From contig QZCP01000091.1 in the NCBI GenBank assembly GCA_003956705.1, positions 1 through 64,000 on the forward strand: DNA of 64,000 bases. Reading direction: 5' to 3'. The notes beneath the pieces were generated by a model. The model was given only the letters and a program-made list of their open reading frames with translations. It was not told the origin of the DNA and searched no databases. The first letter of the stretch is position 1. Each line of letters begins with the position of its first letter. The stretch comes from Brevipalpus yothersi (lineage: Eukaryota; Arthropoda; Arachnida; Trombidiformes; Tenuipalpidae). The position numbers and the translations under genes were made by a program. Shown piece after piece: positions 61,915 through 64,000 of the stretch.

Positions 61915-62449
61915 ATCATTCATTTTTTCACTCTTCTTTTGAGCCCACATGTATCGGTACAAATTGCATGCAGTTATGTATGAAAGTTGAAAATCAACAT
62001 CAAATCAGCAATGCAAATGTAACATCGATAAATATTTAGCATGAATGATTTTTAAATGTTCTAATCAACTAATCACTCAAGTTTTCGGGGAAAACTTTTT
62101 GCATATTAATTAGCCTGTTTGCGCGCCAAACTTTTTGACACTATTAACAAGCGCCCTCTTGTTGACCACGTGGAACAGCAGCATGTTTGTAAACTGATTT
62201 AGTTGTGATGATGTAACTTTAATAATTTCATTTGTTTAATTGTGATGTGAAATAGGGAACCATATTATTCCCTTTCGTGATCTATCTGTTGACCATGATG
62301 AATATTCACATATTGTTGATGCATGACCATTGAATTGAGTCTTGTTAAGACTATTGGTGTGTTTGTGTGAACTTTGTAGTGATATTTTGATTTATGTGAA
62401 AGACCTTAAGATTTGTGTATTAATTGTTTTAATTTTGCACCTCGATAAA
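61915..62449. other. Intergenic and 5' leader of NAT10-like gene
   Basis: No coding frame. It contains the E2F-like site at 62121. The reading frame of the NAT10-like gene has an in-frame TGA at 62336-62338 and no ATG between it and 62450, so the protein cannot extend upstream without a further exon. Confidence 0.6.
62121..62130 (-). promoter_or_regulatory. E2F-like site upstream of NAT10-like gene
   Basis: GCGCGCCAAA, 320 bp before the start codon; the only one of the three identical decamers in a promoter position. Confidence 0.45.
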
Positions 62450-64000
62450 ATGGAGCAAGAAGATTCTAGTGAAAATAGATTGAAAATAATTCAAGATGGA
62501 CTTGCTGATGCTAAGCTGATTGGTCCTCTGGTTCAAATATGTAAGACATCAGACCAGGCTGAGGCTCTCATTAAACTAGTCGAAACTGTTTGTGATAAAC
62601 AATGTTTGGGAAGTATTATGCTTTTGGGTCCGAAAAATTGTGGGAAATCAGTGACACTTGGTTTGGCAATTGCCAGTGCAATCAAGTCTAAATATTCCAA
62701 TATTTTTGTTACTTCCTCTTCATCATCTGATCTGAAAACCATATTCGAATGGGCAATCATCGGTTTGAAATCTTTGGGATATGTTGAGGATGAAAATTTT
62801 CATGTATCAAGATCTTTGTCGAAAACATACTCCTCTGGAGACATCACAAGGATTGATGTGATTAAAAAGTTTCGACAAATTGTCCAATACATTGATCCTT
62901 TTGAAGCTGTTGCTGATGATATGCTCGAAAAATCTGCTCAATTGTTGATACTCGATGAAGCAGCTGCCATTCCACTCAACATTGCTAAAAAACTTATTGG
63001 ATCTTATTTGACGCTAATCTCTTGCACCACAAGTGGACTGATGGCCAGTGGTCGACTGCGTGTTTCCCAATTAGTTAAGCATCTGAAGAAAGATATGAAT
63101 AAACTAAAGACGCTCGACCCGGAAAATCGTTTACAAGAGTTATCTTTCAATCAAGTTTTAGATGAATTTTCAGACTCCAATCTGGTGGGCCAGGATAAAA
63201 AGATCTTAAAGTATTTATCTTGGAATGATTCCGATTTTGGTGACATAACTGGATGTCCTCCTCCAGATGATTGTGAATTGTTTTTGGTTGACATCGATGT
63301 GCTTCTCCAAAAGAAAAATTTATCAGAGAAATTCCTTCGTCGACTTATCGCTCTCTATCATTCATCCAGTTATCAGGCTGACCTGGACATCATTCGAACT
63401 ATTTTTGAATCAAAAAATCATCTCCTATTTTGTTTGGTTCCTCCAGTTGTGAACATTGGTGAAGGTTCTTCGAAAACACCAGAAATATTGTGTCTAATCC
63501 TTGTCTCCATTCAAACCGATGGAGACGTTACCGACCGTATAGCGAAGGAATATTATGATACATCGATGGAAGTACTAAATGGTGCTCATATTTTGAAGAT
63601 CGCAACTCACCCCAGTTATGATGAGAAGGAATATGGTTATGGAAAGAAAGCTATACAGCTTTTGGAAGAATATTTTCGTGGTCATCTCAACTTCGATCTT
63701 GGTCTATCATCAACCGATCAGAATAAAGGCAAATGTCCTTTTTTAGTTCAATTGAGCCAGAGAAAATCTGAACTTTATGATTATTTGACTGTGAGCACAA
63801 ATCTCAATCATGAGTCGATCAAATTTTGGAGAAAAAGTGGATACATAATGATTGATATCAATCCAAATCCCGATCCAATATCTAAAGAACATGGTTGCAC
63901 CTTGTTAAAGTCACTCATTAGAAAAGATGAGGAAGAGAGTAGAAGCAATGCTTGGGTCCTAAAACTTTGGAAACTCTTCCGCAATCGATTCTTGTCCATG
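62450..64000 (+). CDS. NAT10: NAT10/Kre33-like RNA cytidine acetyltransferase (3' cut by window, short N-terminus)
   Basis: Family members acetylate cytidine in 18S rRNA and tRNA, using ATP and acetyl-CoA, in the nucleolus. The frame is open for 517 codons without an intron and runs off the window. Helicase module: Walker A GPKNCGKS at 60-67, YSNIFVTS at 82-89, Walker B LDEAAAIP at 168-175. GNAT module: HILKIATHPSYDEKEYGYGKKA, with a KEYGYG loop in place of the usual QGMGYG and two extra residues before it, then ESIKFWRKSGYIMI and EHGCTLLKSL. The start at 62450 has a good context (AAAATGG). The usual N-terminal region of over 200 residues before the P-loop, including the TmcA_N-type domain, is absent, and the segment before the acetyl-CoA loop is shortened. 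It may be a divergent paralogue beside a full-length copy elsewhere, or the only copy. Confidence 0.88.
   Translation, partial: MEQEDSSENRLKIIQDGLADAKLIGPLVQICKTSDQAEALIKLVETVCDKQCLGSIMLLGPKNCGKSVTLGLAIASAIKSKYSNIFVTSSSSSDLKTIFEWAIIGLKSLGYVEDENFHVSRSLSKTYSSGDITRIDVIKKFRQIVQYIDPFEAVADDMLEKSAQLLILDEAAAIPLNIAKKLIGSYLTLISCTTSGLMASGRLRVSQLVKHLKKDMNKLKTLDPENRLQELSFNQVLDEFSDSNLVGQDKKILKYLSWNDSDFGDITGCPPPDDCELFLVDIDVLLQKKNLSEKFLRRLIALYHSSSYQADLDIIRTIFESKNHLLFCLVPPVVNIGEGSSKTPEILCLILVSIQTDGDVTDRIAKEYYDTSMEVLNGAHILKIATHPSYDEKEYGYGKKAIQLLEEYFRGHLNFDLGLSSTDQNKGKCPFLVQLSQRKSELYDYLTVSTNLNHESIKFWRKSGYIMIDINPNPDPISKEHGCTLLKSLIRKDEEESRSNAWVLKLWKLFRNRFLSM

Noticed and set aside
1..64000. tRNA, rRNA or CRISPR features
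   Set aside because: No B-box-like GGTTCGAAYCC with a matching acceptor stem was seen by eye, and the only regular arrays are microsatellites. A tRNAscan run could overturn the tRNA part.

Overview
This is a eukaryotic, AT-rich arthropod-like window: genes are split by short GT-AG introns (often 60-120 bp), intergenic DNA is full of (CT/GA)n tracts, and there is no operon structure. The gene set (a Dscam-type receptor, a Cad99C/PCDH15-type cadherin, an NPF precursor ending in RPRF-Gly, plus a true sphingomyelin-synthase-type enzyme that flies lack) fits a chelicerate, most plausibly a mite. That placement is an inference from gene content and texture, not a search result.

Layout. 1-6191: no exon I can support; probably upstream or intronic DNA of Dscam. 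6192-16123 (+): Dscam-like receptor in 17 visible exons, Ig2 to the C-terminus, with a reduced fibronectin region and no alternative-exon arrays. 16721-17981 (-): sphingomyelin synthase family enzyme, 4 exons, tail-to-tail with Dscam and head-to-head with Abi. 18412-19961 (+): Abl interactor Abi. 20226-20476: a mosaic of three short segments copied from Mpp10, a Dscam intron and the Dscam 3' region, followed by a hairpin-forming stretch. 21161-22538 (-): U3 snoRNP protein Mpp10, head-to-head with a ZMAT5/U11-U12-20K homologue (23037-28756, +), whose second intron is 4.8 kb. 30388-30737 (+): neuropeptide F precursor with a TATA/Inr promoter and an intron that splits the Arg codon of the RPRF amide. 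31056-53894: 22.8 kb without a recognisable gene, rich in microsatellites, with one orphan TATA/Inr promoter. 53895-61621 (+): Cad99C/protocadherin-15 orthologue, 11 cadherin repeats, MAD domain, TM and PDZ ligand. 62450-64000 (+): a NAT10/Kre33-like RNA acetyltransferase open to the window edge, lacking the usual N-terminal domain.

How the genes relate. Dscam and Cad99C are adhesion proteins; Abi is a WAVE-complex actin regulator; Mpp10 and NAT10 act in 18S rRNA biogenesis; ZMAT5 belongs to the minor spliceosome; NPF is an endocrine/neural peptide. They are ordinary chromosomal neighbours. The two divergent pairs (SMS/Abi and Mpp10/ZMAT5), each separated by under 500 bp, probably share bidirectional promoters. 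Nothing looks like a viral or mobile-element gene. Two N gaps (231 and 525 bases) and a single N all fall inside CT tracts, so they are assembly breaks, not biology. The least ordinary observations are the patchwork insertion at 20226-20476, the reduced Dscam architecture, the NPF precursor that stops directly after the amidation glycine, and the N-terminally short NAT10-like protein.
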